A DNA stretch of 56,668 nucleotides from Bacteroidota bacterium (GTDB taxonomy: Bacteria; Bacteroidota; Ignavibacteria; Ignavibacteriales; Ignavibacteriaceae): positions 1 through 56,668 of the forward strand of contig JAKALM010000019.1 of NCBI GenBank assembly GCA_021824145.1, in the 5' to 3' direction. Position 1 is the first letter of the stretch; each line of letters begins with the position of its first letter. Positions 1-8,984 of the stretch are shown here, piece after piece. The translations under genes and the position numbers were made by a program. The notes beneath the pieces are model-generated. The model saw nothing but the letters and a program-made list of their open reading frames with translations, was not told the DNA's origin and ran no database searches.

Positions 1-28
1 GGGGATTGTTTTTAAGAATTTAATAAAT

Positions 29-86
29 CTGTCCAAAACGGATAATAGGCAAAGCTTTTTCTCTCTTTCTAATTTATTTTGGACAG
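29..86. repeat. 10-bp perfect inverted repeat upstream of the aldolase gene
   Basis: CTGTCCAAAA at 29-38 is matched exactly by its reverse complement TTTTGGACAG at 77-86, with 38 bases between them. It lies 110 bases upstream of the aldolase start and just upstream of a candidate promoter. It could be an operator or a long-loop hairpin from an upstream gene; the sequence alone cannot decide. Confidence 0.35.
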
Positions 87-110
87 CAATGTCTATATCC
101 CTAAATTTAA

Positions 111-142
111 ATTGAATCCAAATCGATTTAGCCTTATTTTTG
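111..142 (+). promoter_or_regulatory. candidate Bacteroidota-type promoter of the aldolase gene
   Basis: TATTTTTG at 135-142 fits the Bacteroidota -7 consensus TAnnTTTG. ATTG at 111-114, 20 bases upstream, is one mismatch from the -33 TTTG box with the expected spacing. The predicted start of transcription would be about 40-45 bases before the ATG at 196. The consensus is known from Bacteroides and Flavobacterium; its use in this organism is an assumption. Confidence 0.3.
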
Positions 143-195
143 TATCGGGTTTTTGTTTATAAAATGATTCATAAATTAAACTAACTGGAGATATA

Positions 196-1245
196 ATGTT
201 AGAGAAAATAAAAGAACTGCTAGGAAAAGAAGCTGATTCATTATTAAGCTATAAAGCTAAATTTCCAAAAGAAAAAATTCATTTACCCGGACCGGATTTT
301 GTTGACAGAATTTTTATGCAATCGGATAGAAATATAAATGTTCTTAAAAATCTGCAATGGATTTTTATGACTGGAAGATTAGCCGGTTCAGGTTATCTTT
401 CAATTCTTCCTGTAGATCAAGGAATCGAGCACTCTGCCGGAGCTTCTTTTGCACCAAATCCTGAATATTTTGATCCTGAAAATATTGTTAAGCTTGCAAT
501 TGAAGGCGGCTGTAATGCAGTTGCATCAACACTTGGTGTACTTGGAATGACTTCAAGAAAATATGCTCATAAAATTCCTTTCATTGTAAAGATCAATCAT
601 AATGAGCTTTTAACTTATCCAAACAAATTTGATCAAATTATGTTTGCAGGTGTTGAGCAAGCTTACGATATGGGCGCTGCAGCTGTTGGTGCTACAATTT
701 ATTTCGGTTCAGAAGAAAGCGGAAGACAAATTGTTGAAGTAAGCCAAGCTTTTAAATTTGCTCATGAACTTGGTTTAGCTACGGTGCTTTGGTGTTATCT
801 TAGAAATCCTGATTTCAAAACTAAAGAAAAAGATTATCATGTTGCGGCAGATTTAACAGGCCAAGCAAATCATCTTGGCGTTACAATTGAAGCAGACATC
901 ATTAAGCAGAAACTTCCAGAATGCAATGGCGGTTTTGATGCTTTGAAGTTTGGAAAGACAAGTAAGAAAGTTTATTCTGATTTATCAACTGAAAACCCAA
1001 TTGATTTAACTCGCTATCAAGTAATTAACAATTATATGGGCAGAGCTGGATTGATTAATAGCGGAGGCGCATCAGGCGATAATGATTTTGCTGAAGCTGC
1101 AAAAACTGCTGTCATAAATAAAAGAGCAGGTGGTATGGGATTAATTTCCGGAAGAAAAGCTTTTCAGCGTCCAATGGCTGAAGGAGTAAAATTGTTAAAT
1201 ACAATTCAAGATGTTTATCTTACAAAAGAAATAACTATTGCATAG
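196..1245 (+). CDS. fbaB: class I fructose-bisphosphate aldolase (DhnA/FbaB type)
   Basis: Cleaves fructose 1,6-bisphosphate to dihydroxyacetone phosphate and glyceraldehyde 3-phosphate, or the reverse in gluconeogenesis, in the cytoplasm. The 349-residue length matches the E. coli FbaB/archaeal DhnA family (about 350). The motif EADIIKQKL (232-240) carries the lysine expected to form the Schiff base (about K237), and LPVDQGIEH (71-79) is the typical early barrel motif. Start: ATG preceded by ACTGGAGATATA, a usable ribosome-binding site. The gene stands alone, with a candidate promoter upstream and a hairpin terminator after it. The class I mechanism means no metal is required. Family assignment is firm; flux direction is unknown. 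Confidence 0.93.
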   Translation: MLEKIKELLGKEADSLLSYKAKFPKEKIHLPGPDFVDRIFMQSDRNINVLKNLQWIFMTGRLAGSGYLSILPVDQGIEHSAGASFAPNPEYFDPENIVKLAIEGGCNAVASTLGVLGMTSRKYAHKIPFIVKINHNELLTYPNKFDQIMFAGVEQAYDMGAAAVGATIYFGSEESGRQIVEVSQAFKFAHELGLATVLWCYLRNPDFKTKEKDYHVAADLTGQANHLGVTIEADIIKQKLPECNGGFDALKFGKTSKKVYSDLSTENPIDLTRYQVINNYMGRAGLINSGGASGDNDFAEAAKTAVINKRAGGMGLISGRKAFQRPMAEGVKLLNTIQDVYLTKEITIA

Positions 1246-1290
1246 GGAAGTGTTAGAAAATGCAGTGCAAGCTGCTTCTTAATTAATTTA

Positions 1291-1316
1291 AATGCCTCGT
1301 AAAATCGAGGCATTTT
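1291..1316 (+). terminator. Rho-independent terminator after fbaB
   Basis: Perfect 9-bp stem AATGCCTCG (1291-1299) / CGAGGCATT (1306-1314) with a 6-base loop, followed by a short T-rich run. It sits between the convergent aldolase and cytochrome genes and directly abuts the cytochrome stop codon, so it may serve both. Confidence 0.75.
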
Positions 1317-1317
1317 A

Positions 1318-1740
1318 TTATTTAAGATTCCGTAGATAATCGGCAATATTTCCTAAAACTTTTACGTCAATATTGTTAAATGATGGCATTATTACGTTGG
1401 GATATTTTGCCTTAAAATCCTGAAACCGTTTTGTACTCATGTATGAATTAGGATTTCGCAAATAGTTTATTAGCCCATCTCTTGACCAATTATCTTTTAC
1501 ATTATGAAGATCAGGTGCCATTTTTGTTCCAGAAAGGTCGCTTCCATGGCAGCTAGTGCAACCAAGACTTGTTATTAATTGTTCAGGTGTTTTAGCTTGT
1601 GCTGTTTGATCTGTTTGCGGCATGGCGCTTGGAGGAGCTCCTTTTACTTGTTCATCAGATCTATTAGTGTTTTTTTCTAAAAAAAATAATAAAAAGAATA
1701 ATACAAGAACTGCAGCAATCCAAATTTGAGGTTTAGTCAT
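1318..1740 (-). CDS. membrane-anchored monohaem cytochrome c
   Basis: Small electron-transfer protein of 140 residues. An N-terminal hydrophobic helix (about 7-22) can act as signal anchor, followed by a polar Pro/Gln linker (about 25-55). The cytochrome c domain has the haem-binding motif CTSCH at 61-65 and a downstream methionine, VIMPSF (M118), as probable sixth ligand. The domain would sit in the periplasm. No oxidase or reductase genes are adjacent, so its partner cannot be named from context. It resembles the single-haem c-type domains attached to cytochrome oxidases and to soluble shuttles. Confidence 0.85.
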   Translation of the reverse strand: MTKPQIWIAAVLVLFFLLFFLEKNTNRSDEQVKGAPPSAMPQTDQTAQAKTPEQLITSLGCTSCHGSDLSGTKMAPDLHNVKDNWSRDGLINYLRNPNSYMSTKRFQDFKAKYPNVIMPSFNNIDVKVLGNIADYLRNLK

Positions 1741-1854
1741 TATTGTCCAAAATTTTTATTCTACTAAAAAATCAAAAAATATTTTATACTTAAAAATAAA
1801 GAATAACTGTGACATAATTAAAACAAAAAATGCATTATGTGGCTTTTGATATTA

Positions 1855-2583
1855 TTACTCAATTTTAAATGATGCATTAACAACAGCAGTTATTTCTTTA
1901 TCAATTGAGCTGATATCGTTAATTCCATAATCTGAAACCTGATTTGAATATTTAGGAGTAATTTGAAGGACGCCCATTCTTGCGCTTTTCATAGCACCAA
2001 GACTTCTTCCTGTTGCTTGTGCAATTTTTTCTGCACGAATCATTGCATCTTTTGCAGCTTCTGCTTGCATATCAATTTTTAGTTTTGCCAATTTTGTATA
2101 ATAATATTCCGGAGGAGTAACATTAAAATTCACACCTTTTTCAATTACAGATGCAACATCTATTGAAAGTTGTTTTATTTTGTTTACATCATTTGATTGA
2201 ATTTGAACCTGTTGATTGTAAGTGTATCCTTTAATGTTTTGAGTTTGATAGCCATTTGCACCAACCTCATAAATTGGAAAATGAGTAATGGCAGAAAGTT
2301 CAACTTTTTCTTTGGGAAATCCTTTTGAAGCTAAAAATTGAAGCAGCGCAGGCCTTTCATTTTCCAATTCTTTATATGCTGCTTCTGCCGTTGAAGATTG
2401 TGTAGTTAGAGTTCCTTTTAAAATTGCAAGATCAGAAACGATTTGCTTTGTTGCCGATCCAGTGACGGTTATAGTTTGGCTGGAACTATAATTTGATTTC
2501 CATGTCATTGCTAAAATTATTATACTAATCAGGAAAATAATTCCCCCGATTGAAACCGGTACTATTAAATTATTTTTATTCAT
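1855..2583 (-). CDS. SIMPL domain-containing (DUF541) protein
   Basis: 242 residues if started at the ATG at 2583; a TTG codon two residues upstream (2589) is the alternative, and I prefer the ATG. One N-terminal membrane helix (about 8-28) is followed by a periplasmic DUF541/SIMPL domain, recognised from TVTGSATKQIVSDLAILKG near its start, the repeated A/E-rich helix with DAMIRAEKIAQATG, and the final INDISSIDKEITAVVNASF strand. SIMPL proteins are exported, beta/alpha proteins of poorly defined function; some relatives have been linked to oxidative stress (BP26/YggE). The gene is monocistronic and not obviously co-regulated with its neighbours. Confidence 0.85.
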   Translation of the reverse strand: MNKNNLIVPVSIGGIIFLISIIILAMTWKSNYSSSQTITVTGSATKQIVSDLAILKGTLTTQSSTAEAAYKELENERPALLQFLASKGFPKEKVELSAITHFPIYEVGANGYQTQNIKGYTYNQQVQIQSNDVNKIKQLSIDVASVIEKGVNFNVTPPEYYYTKLAKLKIDMQAEAAKDAMIRAEKIAQATGRSLGAMKSARMGVLQITPKYSNQVSDYGINDISSIDKEITAVVNASFKIE

Positions 2584-2713
2584 ATTCAAAATAGTTTTAT
2601 GGATGGAATAAATTTATAACAACATATTGAAAACCCAAATAAATTACAACCGCAAGTTATTTAAATTCACAATTTTAAAAACTTTTTAATTTTATATTAA
2701 ATGAAAAAATATT

Positions 2714-4792
2714 ATGAAACAGCAAAACCGATTATCTAAAGAACAAAGTCCATATTTACTTCAGCATTCCTTTAATCCAGTTGATTGGTATCCTTGGAGC
2801 GATGAAGCTTTTCAAAAAGCAATTGATGAAGATAAACCTATTTTTCTTTCAATTGGATATTCAACTTGTCATTGGTGCCATGTAATGGAGAAAGAATCAT
2901 TTGAAGATAACGAAATAGCAGAATTAATGAATCGAGCTTTTATTTCAATTAAAGTTGATCGGGAAGAGCGCCCAGATATTGATGGAGTTTATATGTCGAT
3001 TTGCCAAATGCTTACAGGGAGCGGAGGCTGGCCACTAACAATAATAATGACTCCAGATAAAAAACCATTTTTTGCAGGGACATATTTCCCTAAAGAAAGC
3101 CGTTTTGGAAGAATTGGAATGCTTGAACTTATTCCAAGAATTAGTGAATTATGGAATACAAAACGGAAAGAAATAAATTTTTCTGCCGATGAAATAGCAT
3201 CAAGCCTGAGCAAAAATATTCTTGATAGTAATGAAAATGATATTGATGAAAAAATTTTTGATTTAGCTTTTGATGATTTAAAAAATAGATTTGACGAACA
3301 ATTCGGTGGATTTGGTAATGCGCCTAAATTTCCAACACCGCATAATTTCTTTTTCTTATTGAGATATTGGAATAGAACAAAGAATTCTGATGTTCTAAAT
3401 ATTATTGAAACTTCTTTACAAAAAATGCGTTTAGGAGGCGTCTATGATCAAATAGGTTTTGGATTTCATAGATATTCAACCGACAGACAGTGGCTTGTTC
3501 CGCATTTTGAAAAAATGCTTTATGATCAAGCTTTGTTAGCAATTGCTTATGCTGAAACTTATCAAGTAACAAAAAATATTTTTTATAAAAAAACAGCCGA
3601 AGAAATTTTTTCTTATGTTTTAAGAGATATGACTTCTTATGAAGGTGCTTTTTATTCAGCAGAAGATGCAGACAGCGAAGATGAAGAGGGCAGTTTTTAT
3701 CTTTGGAAAGAAGAAGAAATAAAATCAGTTCTTCAAGAAGATTCAGAATTATTTATAAGAATTTTTGGTATAGAAAAAAATGGGAATTGGATTGATCATA
3801 TTCATGAAGAAAAAAAAAGAACGAATATACTTCATCTTAAAGAAGAATTAAAAAAAACAGCTATTGAACTTAAAATAACTTCAGATGATCTTGAACAAAA
3901 AATTGAATCAGCAAGAGAAAAACTATTTAGTTATAGAGAAAAAAGAATTCATCCATTTAAAGATGATAAAATATTAACAGACTGGAATGGATTAATGATT
4001 ACTGCCTTGGCAAAAGCAGCAAGAATTTTTAATAACCAAGAATATCTTAAAGCTGCCGAAAATGCTATGAAATTTATATTATTAAATTTGAAAACGAAAG
4101 AAGGACAGCTGCTTCACAGATATAGAAATGGAATTGCGGGGATAAATGCAAATTTAGATGACTATTCATTCATTATTTGGGCGCTTATTGAATTGTATGA
4201 ATCATCATTTAAAACTGAATATTTAAAAGAGGCATTTCAGTTGAATGAAAAAATGATAAAATTTTTTTGGGATAATGATAAGGGAGGATTCTTTTTTACA
4301 AACTGCAATTCCGATTCAATTTTATTCCGGCAAAAAGAAATATTCGATGGTGCTATTCCATCTGGTAATTCAGTTGCAGTTTTAAACTTATTAAAACTTT
4401 CAAAGATTTCTAGCAATATTAACTATACTAAGAAAACGGAAAAACTATTAAAAATATTTTCGCAGAAAATTAGAATTTCACCTTCGTCTTTTACTTATGC
4501 TTTGCTTGGTTTTGAATTTGTAATTGGACCCTCTCTAGAAATTGTAATTTCTTTTGAGGAAATGACTGAGGAATTAAAAAAAATATTAGAAATTTTGAAT
4601 AAAAAATTACTGCCAAATAAAATTTTAATATTAAATTCACATAGAGATAAAGAAATAAAATCACTTGCGCCATTTGTGTTAAATAAAAATCAAATAGACA
4701 ACAAACTTACAATTTACTTGTGCGAAAATTATCAATGCAGAAAGCCAGTAACTAGTGCTAAGGAACTCGAAAAATTGTTGAATCAATTTTAA
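2714..4792 (+). CDS. DUF255 thioredoxin-fold / six-hairpin protein (YyaL-SSP411 family)
   Basis: 692 residues, the usual length for this family. An N-terminal thioredoxin-like domain begins [13 protein letters not shown] and carries CHWC at 52-55, the CxxC equivalent. It is followed by an (alpha/alpha)6-barrel-like C-terminal part with [17 protein letters not shown], the [12 protein letters not shown] segment, and SAEDADSE. Family members include Bacillus YyaL and animal SPATA20; the molecular activity is not established, although the C-terminal fold resembles N-acylglucosamine 2-epimerases and glycosidases. No signal peptide is seen, so it is probably cytoplasmic. It stands alone between divergent and parallel neighbours. 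Confidence 0.88.
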   Translation: MKQQNRLSKEQSPYLLQHSFNPVDWYPWSDEAFQKAIDEDKPIFLSIGYSTCHWCHVMEKESFEDNEIAELMNRAFISIKVDREERPDIDGVYMSICQMLTGSGGWPLTIIMTPDKKPFFAGTYFPKESRFGRIGMLELIPRISELWNTKRKEINFSADEIASSLSKNILDSNENDIDEKIFDLAFDDLKNRFDEQFGGFGNAPKFPTPHNFFFLLRYWNRTKNSDVLNIIETSLQKMRLGGVYDQIGFGFHRYSTDRQWLVPHFEKMLYDQALLAIAYAETYQVTKNIFYKKTAEEIFSYVLRDMTSYEGAFYSAEDADSEDEEGSFYLWKEEEIKSVLQEDSELFIRIFGIEKNGNWIDHIHEEKKRTNILHLKEELKKTAIELKITSDDLEQKIESAREKLFSYREKRIHPFKDDKILTDWNGLMITALAKAARIFNNQEYLKAAENAMKFILLNLKTKEGQLLHRYRNGIAGINANLDDYSFIIWALIELYESSFKTEYLKEAFQLNEKMIKFFWDNDKGGFFFTNCNSDSILFRQKEIFDGAIPSGNSVAVLNLLKLSKISSNINYTKKTEKLLKIFSQKIRISPSSFTYALLGFEFVIGPSLEIVISFEEMTEELKKILEILNKKLLPNKILILNSHRDKEIKSLAPFVLNKNQIDNKLTIYLCENYQCRKPVTSAKELEKLLNQF

Positions 4793-4901
4793 ATATTTGT
4801 AGAAAGTTTTATTTGAGAAATGTAAATTTGCTCCAAAGTTTAATTCATAATTTAATAACATGGCTTTTATAATGTAAAATATTTTTTAAATGAGAGTATA
4901 A

Positions 4902-5639
4902 TTGAACCAAGATAATAAACTTATCAGATCACTTTTGCAGAATGTTAAAGCAGGAAGCAATGCTTCTTTTGAACAGCTTTACCATATTTATTCTGGAAGA
5001 ATTTTTACATTATGCTTTAGGCTTTTGGGAAACGCTAATCTTGCTGAAGAATTAACAAAAGATATTTTTATTACTGCTTGGCAGCAGATATCCACAATAA
5101 GGAATGATGTTCCATTTGCTTCTTGGATAATAGGAGTTTCTGTTTATAAGTCCCTTGATAAATTAAGAAACAGCGAAAAATATTTTAATTTCGAAGATGA
5201 GGAAAAGAAAAAAATTGATAAAAAAAATTATGTGTTGAGCGATCTTGAAAATGGTTTATTAACACTACCAATAAAACAGCGGATTGTTTTTGTACTTAAT
5301 GTTTTGGAAAAATATTCTGAAGAAGAAATATGCGATCTTTTATTGTTAAATAAAGAGGAAATAAAAAACCTTTTAAGTGAAGCCCAGATTAAAATGAACG
5401 CATTTCAAAATTTGATTCAGAAATCAGATTCAGTTAATTCACAATTTGAAACTTTTTCAACGATCAATATCAATAAGGATATTTGGAAAAATATATATTC
5501 TGAAATTAATAATGTACATTTAAAAAATAATGATAATGAGTTGAATAATGATTCGTCGTTTAAAGATTATAATGGTATAAAAAATAAATTAGGCAAAAAA
5601 GAAAAGAAGTTCGGTTTATTTAACTGGATGAAAAAGTAA
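4902..5639 (+). CDS. ECF-like sigma-70 family factor with long C-terminal tail
   Basis: Start is a TTG (4902) after TGAGAGTATAA. Region 2 (about residues 10-80) shows the core-binding helix FEQLYHIYSGRIFTLCFRLL and the AEELTKDIFITAWQQI motif. Region 4 (about 115-165) shows the helix-turn-helix LPIKQRIVFVLNVLEKYSEE with LLLNKEEIKNLLSEA. Unusually, about 80 further residues follow, including ININKDIWKNIYSEI, which looks like the short segment before the membrane helix of many anti-sigma factors, and a Lys/Asn-rich end. No anti-sigma gene is next to it. Expected to direct RNA polymerase to a small regulon; the regulon and signal are unknown. Confidence 0.75.
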   Translation: MNQDNKLIRSLLQNVKAGSNASFEQLYHIYSGRIFTLCFRLLGNANLAEELTKDIFITAWQQISTIRNDVPFASWIIGVSVYKSLDKLRNSEKYFNFEDEEKKKIDKKNYVLSDLENGLLTLPIKQRIVFVLNVLEKYSEEEICDLLLLNKEEIKNLLSEAQIKMNAFQNLIQKSDSVNSQFETFSTININKDIWKNIYSEINNVHLKNNDNELNNDSSFKDYNGIKNKLGKKEKKFGLFNWMKK

Positions 5640-5676
5640 TCCCTCTCGCAAAATTTCCAAACTACATTACTATAAA

Positions 5677-5716
5677 TTGAAGCTGCATTAAGGAAAATAC
5701 AGCTTCAAGAATATTT
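5677..5716 (+). terminator. probable terminator after the sigma factor gene
   Basis: Nine-base stem TTGAAGCTG (5677-5685) / CAGCTTCAA (5700-5708) with a 14-base loop, followed by a T-rich stretch running into the convergent lpdA stop codon. The loop is long but the stem is perfect. Confidence 0.55.
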
Positions 5717-7129
5717 CTATTTTTTTGGTTTGTACATGTGTGTGCTTTGCCCAAAAAATGTTTCGGCAGCTTCCATTATTGTTTCAGAAAGTGTCGGATG
5801 CGGATGAATTGTCAATTTTAAATCTGTAACATTTGCCCCCATTTCTATTGCAAGAACTGCTTCTGCAATTAATTCTCCTGCCCCAGGACCGCAGATTCCT
5901 ACGCCTAGTATTCTTTCAGAATCAGGATCGATAATTAATTTTGTAACGCCGTCACTTCTATCAAGCGTTGTAGCTCTTCCAGAGGCAGCCCATGGAAATT
6001 TTGCAATTTCAAATTTAATATTTTGCTCACGTGCTTTAGTTTCAGTTAATCCAGCCCAAGCAATTTCTGGATCAGTAAATACTACAGCTGGAATAGCTTG
6101 CGGCTCAAATGCTACTTTATGCCCTGCTATAGCTTCCACTGCAATTTTGCCTTCATGAGAAGCTTTATGTGCAAGCATTGGTTCGCCAGCAATGTCTCCA
6201 ATTGCATAAATATTTGGATCATCAGTTTGCAATTGATGGTTTATAATAATCCATCCTTTGCTGTTTATTTTCACTTTTGTATTTCCAAGTCCTAAGCCAT
6301 TTGTTACAGGCTTACGTCCAATCGACATTAAAACATAATCATAAACTTGTTCGGTTACATTCCCTTCGCCATCCTGAAAACTGACGTTGATTCCATCTTT
6401 TACTTCCTTCAATGAAAGTACTTTTGAGTTGACCATTACTTTTTCGAATTTCTTGTTAATGTTTTTTGCAAGAAATGCAACCAAATCTCGATCAGCTCCT
6501 GGCAGCAAGCCAGGCATCATTTCAACAACTGAAACTTTTGTTCCTAAAGCATTGTAAACTGATCCAAGCTCAAGTCCAATATAACCGCCGCCAATAACTA
6601 AAAGTTTATTTGGGATTTCAGGTAAATCAAGTGCAGTAGTAGAATTTAAAATCCTTTTACTTTCAATGTTTAAAAAAGGAATTGTTGCAATTTCAGAGCC
6701 GGTTGCAATTATTACCTTATCAAATGATAATTCTTCTATACCGCCGTCAAATTTTTCAATTTTTAATTTTGAAGAATTTACAAAGCTTGCAGTTCCTCTT
6801 ATGAAATTAATTTTTCTCTGCTTAGATACAATTCCTAATCCACCTGTAAGTTTGTTGACAACACTATTTTTCCAGTCACGCAATTTATTCAAATCAATTT
6901 TGGGTTTTGAGAAATCAATTCCCCAATTTTTTGCTTCTTCAGCTTCATTAATAAGTTTTGCAACATGCAATAATGCTTTTGAAGGGATACAGCCTCTGTA
7001 TAGACAAACTCCTCCAGGATTTTTTTCTTTATCAATTAAAGTAACTTCCATTCCTAAATCAGCGGCTAAAAACGCAGCAGCATAACCACCTGGTCCTCCG
7101 CCAATTACTGCTAATTTTATTTTATCCAT
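5717..7129 (-). CDS. lpdA: dihydrolipoyl dehydrogenase (E3)
   Basis: Reoxidises the dihydrolipoyl groups of the pyruvate dehydrogenase complex, passing electrons through FAD to NAD+. 470 residues, standard length. The N-terminal FAD site GGGPGGYAAA (10-19), redox disulfide CLYRGC (C42, C47) and a second nucleotide site GGGYIGLELG are visible. HPHPTLSE near the C-terminus (about 442-449) supplies the catalytic His/Glu from the dimer partner. It is the last gene of the aceE-aceF-lpdA operon, 119 bases after aceF. It could also serve a 2-oxoglutarate dehydrogenase or glycine cleavage system elsewhere in the genome. Confidence 0.95.
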   Translation of the reverse strand: MDKIKLAVIGGGPGGYAAAFLAADLGMEVTLIDKEKNPGGVCLYRGCIPSKALLHVAKLINEAEEAKNWGIDFSKPKIDLNKLRDWKNSVVNKLTGGLGIVSKQRKINFIRGTASFVNSSKLKIEKFDGGIEELSFDKVIIATGSEIATIPFLNIESKRILNSTTALDLPEIPNKLLVIGGGYIGLELGSVYNALGTKVSVVEMMPGLLPGADRDLVAFLAKNINKKFEKVMVNSKVLSLKEVKDGINVSFQDGEGNVTEQVYDYVLMSIGRKPVTNGLGLGNTKVKINSKGWIIINHQLQTDDPNIYAIGDIAGEPMLAHKASHEGKIAVEAIAGHKVAFEPQAIPAVVFTDPEIAWAGLTETKAREQNIKFEIAKFPWAASGRATTLDRSDGVTKLIIDPDSERILGVGICGPGAGELIAEAVLAIEMGANVTDLKLTIHPHPTLSETIMEAAETFFGQSTHMYKPKK

Positions 7130-7248
7130 TTGTTTCCAATTTTTTTTATATCATGAACATAATACAAACTCGTTATTATTATTTCATCTTGGAGACCGAG
7201 TTTAGATTTAAGTTCAAGAAATTTTACATTTTTAAGAATTAAAATTTT

Positions 7249-8901
7249 CTATCCTTCAATTAATAATTTAATCGGTTGTTCAAGAGCTTCGCAAACCCAG
7301 CGCAAGAACCTTGCCGCATCAGCACCATCAATTATTCTGTGGTCATAGGAAAGCGATAACGGCAGCATTAAACGCGGCTCAAACTTTCCTTCATTAAAAA
7401 CTGGTTCAAACGAGCTTCTTGAAACTCCAAGAATTGCAACTTCTGGAGAATTAATAATTGGAGTAAAGGATGTTCCTCCGATTCCACCCAAATTTGTAAT
7501 AGTAAAACATCCGCCTTGAAGTTCTTCGAGAGAAATTTTTCTTAATCTAGCTTTTTCTGCAATTGTGTTTAATTCAATTGAAAGTTCAATTAAATTTTTT
7601 CTATCAACATTTTTAATTACCGGTACAATTAAACCATGTTCAGTATCTACTGCAATTCCAATGTTGAAGAATTTTTTATATATAATTTCTTTCTTCTCCA
7701 TGTCTATGCTGGAGTTAAACTGAGGAAATACTTTTAGAGCTGATGAAATTATTTTTAGAAGAATCGCTGTTACAGTTAACTTTCCGCCGGATTTTTCAAT
7801 TCTCGGGTTGAATGTTTTTCTAACTTTTTCAAGTTCAGTTATATCCGCTTTATCATGCTGAGTAACATGTGGAATCGAAGCCCATGCATAACTCAGATGT
7901 TCGGCAGTTTTCGATCTAATGTTGCTCATAGATTTTTTTTCAACTTCACCAAATTTTACAAAATCGGGAAGCGGTTCGTATTTAACTCCAAATGTTGGTT
8001 GAGATTCTCTTCCTTCATTAAGTTTCTTTACAAAAGCTTTAACATCATCCATAGAAATTCTGCCAGATGTACCAGTGCCTGAGACCTTATTTATATCAAC
8101 TCCAAGTTCTCTTGCAATTCTTCTTACAGAAGGAGCAGCCGGAGCGGCACCTTTTAATATTGGCGGCTGCTGGTCTCTTTCATAAGGAAGTATACTTTCA
8201 CGCTCACCTTTTGGAACTTGTTTTTCAGTTGCAACAGTTGTTCCTGTTTTTTCTGAATGAGCAATTTTTTGTTGAACTGGTCTTTCTTCAACAAAAGATA
8301 TTGTATTGGTTTGAACCTTAATTAGTGTTTGTCCAACTTTTGCTTTTTCACCGGATTTAATTAAAACTTCTGTTACAGTTCCAGATAAAGTTGCGGGCAC
8401 TTCAATTGTAGCTTTGTCCGTTTCAATTTCTAAAATACTCTGATTTTTTTCTATCGAATCACCTGGTTTAACTAAAACAGTTAGAATATCTGCTGCATCA
8501 ATATTTTCGCCTAATTCAGGTAATTTCATTTCAACAATTTGTCCTTCGTTGGATTGTTTCTGTGGTACTGACGCAGGCGTTTTTTCTTGAGTTGTTTCCG
8601 GATTCTTTATTTCTTGTTTCGGCTCCGTTTTTTTTGTTTCAATAAATGATATTTGGCTATTTCCACCATCATCAATTTTAATTAAGGTTTGACCAACTTT
8701 TACTTTCTCACCAGATTTAATCAACACTTCATGAACAATTCCTGCTGTTGATGAAGGAACTTCAATCGTTGCTTTGTCAGTTTCTATTTCAATTACACCT
8801 TGATCTTTTTCTATTTTATCACCCGGATTTACAAGAACATTCAAGACATCAGCAGTTTCTATATTCTCGCCAAGTTCCGGTAATTTAAATTCTGTAACCA
8901 T
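7249..8901 (-). CDS. aceF: pyruvate dehydrogenase dihydrolipoyl acetyltransferase (E2)
   Basis: Core of the pyruvate dehydrogenase complex; transfers acetyl groups from E1 to coenzyme A. The 550 residues hold two lipoyl domains (about 1-78 and 122-198), each with the ETDKATIEVP lipoylation site (K43, K163). Flexible Pro/Lys/Gln linkers lead to a peripheral-subunit-binding domain (about 257-291, PSVRRIARELGVD) and the acyltransferase domain (about 315-550) with catalytic HRIIDG at 521-526. The first ATG follows AAGGTTTAAA. It is 83 bases after aceE and 119 before lpdA, clearly one operon. The two lipoyl domains are near-copies of each other, a common internal duplication in E2. Confidence 0.95.
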   Translation of the reverse strand: MVTEFKLPELGENIETADVLNVLVNPGDKIEKDQGVIEIETDKATIEVPSSTAGIVHEVLIKSGEKVKVGQTLIKIDDGGNSQISFIETKKTEPKQEIKNPETTQEKTPASVPQKQSNEGQIVEMKLPELGENIDAADILTVLVKPGDSIEKNQSILEIETDKATIEVPATLSGTVTEVLIKSGEKAKVGQTLIKVQTNTISFVEERPVQQKIAHSEKTGTTVATEKQVPKGERESILPYERDQQPPILKGAAPAAPSVRRIARELGVDINKVSGTGTSGRISMDDVKAFVKKLNEGRESQPTFGVKYEPLPDFVKFGEVEKKSMSNIRSKTAEHLSYAWASIPHVTQHDKADITELEKVRKTFNPRIEKSGGKLTVTAILLKIISSALKVFPQFNSSIDMEKKEIIYKKFFNIGIAVDTEHGLIVPVIKNVDRKNLIELSIELNTIAEKARLRKISLEELQGGCFTITNLGGIGGTSFTPIINSPEVAILGVSRSSFEPVFNEGKFEPRLMLPLSLSYDHRIIDGADAARFLRWVCEALEQPIKLLIEG

Positions 8902-8984
8902 TTTAAACCTTGTCTAAATTTTAATTGCAAAAAAATATAACCATTCAAAAAACATTTTGTTTGTAAACAAAATAGAATGTTGAA

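Noticed and set aside
1743-1752. Third TGTCCAAAA copy before the cytochrome gene as part of a regulon
   Set aside because: A rough base-composition estimate gives about one chance occurrence of this 9-mer in the window.
6666-7085. A 139-codon open frame on the plus strand opposite lpdA
   Set aside because: Antisense shadow of a well-recognised enzyme; no signal, motif or ribosome-binding site.
7166-7203. AAACTCG/CGAGTTT dyad between aceF and lpdA
   Set aside because: Seven-base arms with 24 bases between them are expected by chance; no attenuator features.
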